In this document: positions 62,319 to 64,000 of the stretch, one piece after another
How the letters are laid out: every line of letters starts with the position of its first letter
How positions within the stretch are numbered: position 1 is the stretch's first letter
Assembly (NCBI GenBank): GCA_964370225.1
Contig: CAYJII010000006.1
Coordinates: forward strand, 4,317-68,316
DNA: 64,000 bases
Source of the DNA: CAYJII01 sp964370225
GTDB lineage: Bacteria > Bacillota > Clostridia > Oscillospirales > Ruminococcaceae
Direction: 5' to 3'
The notes under the pieces: model-generated
Databases searched by the model: none
The model's input: only the letters and a program-made list of their open reading frames with translations
Told to the model about the DNA's origin: nothing
Translations under genes and position numbers: made by a program

Positions 62319-63521
62319 TTGAAAAAAATAATAAGAAGTTTCACCGCTGTTTTAACTGCAATTTGCGCACTGACTTTTGCGGCGGTTATACAATATAATA
62401 TATCCTTACCCAATGATTTTTATGTAAAACAAGCGGATAGTTTTTATTTTCGCAGTGGGATTGTAAGCTCCGATAGCCACACTTTAGTAACACAAACTTC
62501 CTCTAATGGTGCTATCATGCAAAACCAGCTAAAACTTTTTAACATCATACCGATTAAGCAAATCAGTGTAAGTGAAGTCGCTGAGATTAAACTAATTCCT
62601 AGCGGAAGTGCATTTGGTGTAAAGATGTTTACAGATGGTCCAATTGTCGTCGAAACTGCGATTATCCAGACAAAAAATGGACATTACTCCCCCGCTGACG
62701 AAGCTGGAATTTCAAGTGGGGATATCGTGACACATATTAACGATGTTAAAATGACTGGAAACGAAGACATTGTAAAAGCGTTACAAGAAAACACAGGCGA
62801 AATGATGAAGTTTACACTTGAACGTGATGGGGAGATTATTAACACCACGCTAACTCCAGCTTTGTCAGTAGTTGATAATAAGTATAAAAGTGGACTTTGG
62901 GTGCGAGATAGCGCAGCTGGAATTGGCACGCTCACATACATCAATCCAGAGGACGACACCTTCGGTGGTCTCGGACATCCGATTTGCGATGTAGACACCG
63001 GTTTAATCATGTCAGTAAGCTCTGGGGAAATCTGCAAAGTAGAGATAAGCTCTGTCACCAAGGGAGTTTCTGGCAACCCCGGTGAGCTATCAGGCGTTTT
63101 TTCCCAAGAAGCAGCACTTGGTAATATTGCTATCAACGACCAAACAGGGCTTTATGGCAAGCTTTCCTATGATGCGAGCGACGAGAATGCTATCCCAGTA
63201 GCGTATAAGCAAGACATCGTAACTGGTCCCGCCACAATACGAAGCAATCTGCACACAGACAAAGTGACAGAATTTGATATTATTATTGAAGAGGTAGATT
63301 ATAGCGAAGAGAACATCATCAAAAACATGGTGATAAGAATAACAGACCCTGAACTTATCGAAAAAACAGGCGGGATAGTTCAGGGGATGTCAGGAAGTCC
63401 CATAGTCCAAAACGGGAAACTTATTGGAGCTGTGACTCATGTTTTTGTGAATGATCCTACCCGTGGTTACGGGATTTTTATTGAAAATATGCTTGAGAGT
63501 GCGGAGAGTATAGATAACTAA
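62319..63521 (+). CDS. spoIVB: SpoIVB sporulation signalling protease
   Basis: 400 residues. Serine peptidase of family S55 secreted from the forespore to activate pro-sigma-K processing. A signal anchor (about 8-28), a PDZ domain (about 115-185; EAGISSGDIVTHIND) and the peptidase domain with GGLGHPICD (His) and QGMSGSPIVQNGK (Ser). TTG 62319 is the start, with GAGGT upstream. In most Clostridia spo0A follows at once; here a terminator and an unrelated gene follow. Confidence 0.93.
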   Translation: MKKIIRSFTAVLTAICALTFAAVIQYNISLPNDFYVKQADSFYFRSGIVSSDSHTLVTQTSSNGAIMQNQLKLFNIIPIKQISVSEVAEIKLIPSGSAFGVKMFTDGPIVVETAIIQTKNGHYSPADEAGISSGDIVTHINDVKMTGNEDIVKALQENTGEMMKFTLERDGEIINTTLTPALSVVDNKYKSGLWVRDSAAGIGTLTYINPEDDTFGGLGHPICDVDTGLIMSVSSGEICKVEISSVTKGVSGNPGELSGVFSQEAALGNIAINDQTGLYGKLSYDASDENAIPVAYKQDIVTGPATIRSNLHTDKVTEFDIIIEEVDYSEENIIKNMVIRITDPELIEKTGGIVQGMSGSPIVQNGKLIGAVTHVFVNDPTRGYGIFIENMLESAESIDN

Positions 63522-63531
63522 ATATGTACAG

Positions 63532-63570
63532 AAAAAGCGAGGAAACACCTGATTTTCCTCGCTTTTTTTA
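63532..63570 (+). terminator. Terminator of spoIVB
   Basis: AAAAAGCGAGGAAA (63532-63545) pairs with TTTCCTCGCTTTTT (63554-63567), then T-run. Confidence 0.93.
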
Positions 63571-63593
63571 TATTCAATTGAAAGGAAATAGCT

Positions 63594-63665
63594 ATGATGG
63601 TAAATAACAATAAATTAGCAAAATCGAAAGAAGAAAAGTGGAAATCGAGTGCTCGGAGAAGTTGA
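63594..63665 (+). CDS. Small basic peptide ORF, 23 residues (weak)
   Basis: MMVNNNKLAKSKEEKWKSSARRS, with AAAGGA seven bases before the ATG. Basic and charged, no hydrophobic stretch. May be a real micro-protein or chance. No promoter seen. Confidence 0.3.
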   Translation: MMVNNNKLAKSKEEKWKSSARRS

Positions 63666-63725
63666 TTTTGATATAAGTATTCCCATACACTAATAATTAA
63701 TGCATAAAAAATTTCCAAAAGCCTC

Positions 63726-63766
63726 TTGACAAAAACTAATAGTTAGTATAAAGTAGTTAGTTAAAT
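63726..63766 (+). promoter_or_regulatory. MarR promoter and operator
   Basis: TTGACA (63726-63731), 17-base spacer, TAAAGT (63749-63754). ACTAA-TAG-TTAGT lies in the spacer and GTAGTTAGTTAAAT (63753-63766) just past it, the same 14-mer as on the opposite strand of the peroxiredoxin promoter. Auto-regulation is likely. Confidence 0.75.
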
Positions 63767-63804
63767 ATACTTAATTCAAAATATCAATTAAAGGAGCAAC
63801 CAAA

Positions 63805-64000
63805 ATGAGTGGAAAATTAACAAAAGCACTAAATAAAATAACACATGATACAGCATTATATGAGCTTAAGCGTCTTTATTCTCATGATAAAAAGAGTGTT
63901 CTTTCATACCATGACACACTCTATCTCAATATCATCGAGGCACATCCTAACGAGTATACATCTTCACAAATTGCTGATTTGTTGAAAATTACACGTCCAT
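63805..64000 (+). CDS. MarR-family regulator, truncated by window end
   Basis: First 65 residues only. Helices and the start of the recognition helix (SSQIADLLKITRP) fit MarR winged helix proteins that sense oxidants or phenolics. AAAGGAG precedes ATG 63805. The rest lies beyond the window; no Cys is seen in the visible part. It should bind the operator in its own promoter. Confidence 0.8.
   Translation, partial: MSGKLTKALNKITHDTALYELKRLYSHDKKSVLSYHDTLYLNIIEAHPNEYTSSQIADLLKITRP

Noticed and set aside
63518..63718. Minus-strand 66-residue frame after spoIVB
   Set aside because: It crosses the spoIVB terminator, has no ribosome site or promoter and no recognisable motif.

Overview
The window is AT-rich, densely coded bacterial DNA with the look of an anaerobic, endospore-forming Clostridia (Lachnospirales-like) chromosome. 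The reasons are: a spoIVB gene, HemZ, LplB/YtcP-type sugar ABC transporters, a cysteine-rich thioredoxin-reductase/AhpF hybrid, an archaeal-type PurO in the purine operon, an [FeFe]-hydrogenase-like sensor protein, strong AGGAGG-type ribosome binding sites and sigma-A-like TTGACA-17-TATAAT promoters. I see no rRNA, tRNA, CRISPR array, insertion sequence or prophage block.

Layout. 0-3.9 kb: end of an oligosaccharide ABC importer operon (two permeases and a lipoprotein). 3.9-12.7 kb: small lipoprotein/membrane pair with a Fur-like box, DNA-3-methyladenine glycosylase, a two-component system divergent from a MacB-like ABC exporter with an 11-bp-period operator array, and a MerR regulator divergent from a MATE pump. 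12.7-20.4 kb: three consecutive cyclic-di-GMP proteins. 20.5-23.3 kb: peroxiredoxin, domain-permuted AhpF and Cys-rich protein. 23.3-33.4 kb: one tightly coupled eight-gene operon with five paralogous cobalamin-binding radical SAM enzymes, a GH3-family adenylating enzyme and two GNAT-like acyltransferases; this is the best candidate for an undescribed system. 33.4-36.8 kb: RlmA-type rRNA methyltransferase and a polar-amino-acid ABC importer. 37.3-42.7 kb: an orphan sugar-binding lipoprotein, a hydrogenase-like/GGDEF fusion and a membrane PAS-GGDEF protein. 42.7-48 kb: a purE-purC-prs-purM-purN-purO operon behind a structured attenuated leader. 48-56.6 kb: ZIP transporter, orphan holin, lipoprotein, zinc-ribbon protein, HemZ, MBL hydrolase, hexuronate genes and BioY with a BirA-like operator. 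56.7-64 kb: DEAD-box helicase with attenuator, transglutaminase lipoprotein, RluA, SDR, SLOG protein, SpoIVB and the start of a MarR regulator.

How the parts connect. Five proteins make or break c-di-GMP (two with intact EAL domains, three with canonical GGDEF), so the region is rich in second-messenger signalling, one branch of it apparently read out from an iron-sulfur/hydrogenase-like sensor. The peroxiredoxin promoter and the promoter of the terminal MarR gene, 43 kb apart, share an identical 14-base element just downstream of their -10 boxes, which suggests the MarR protein controls the peroxide-defence operon. The radical SAM operon contains no carrier protein, peptide precursor or transporter, so its product is inferred to be a small molecule or modified lipid/amino acid assembled by C-methylation or other radical chemistry, adenylation and acyl transfer; this is inference, not demonstrated.
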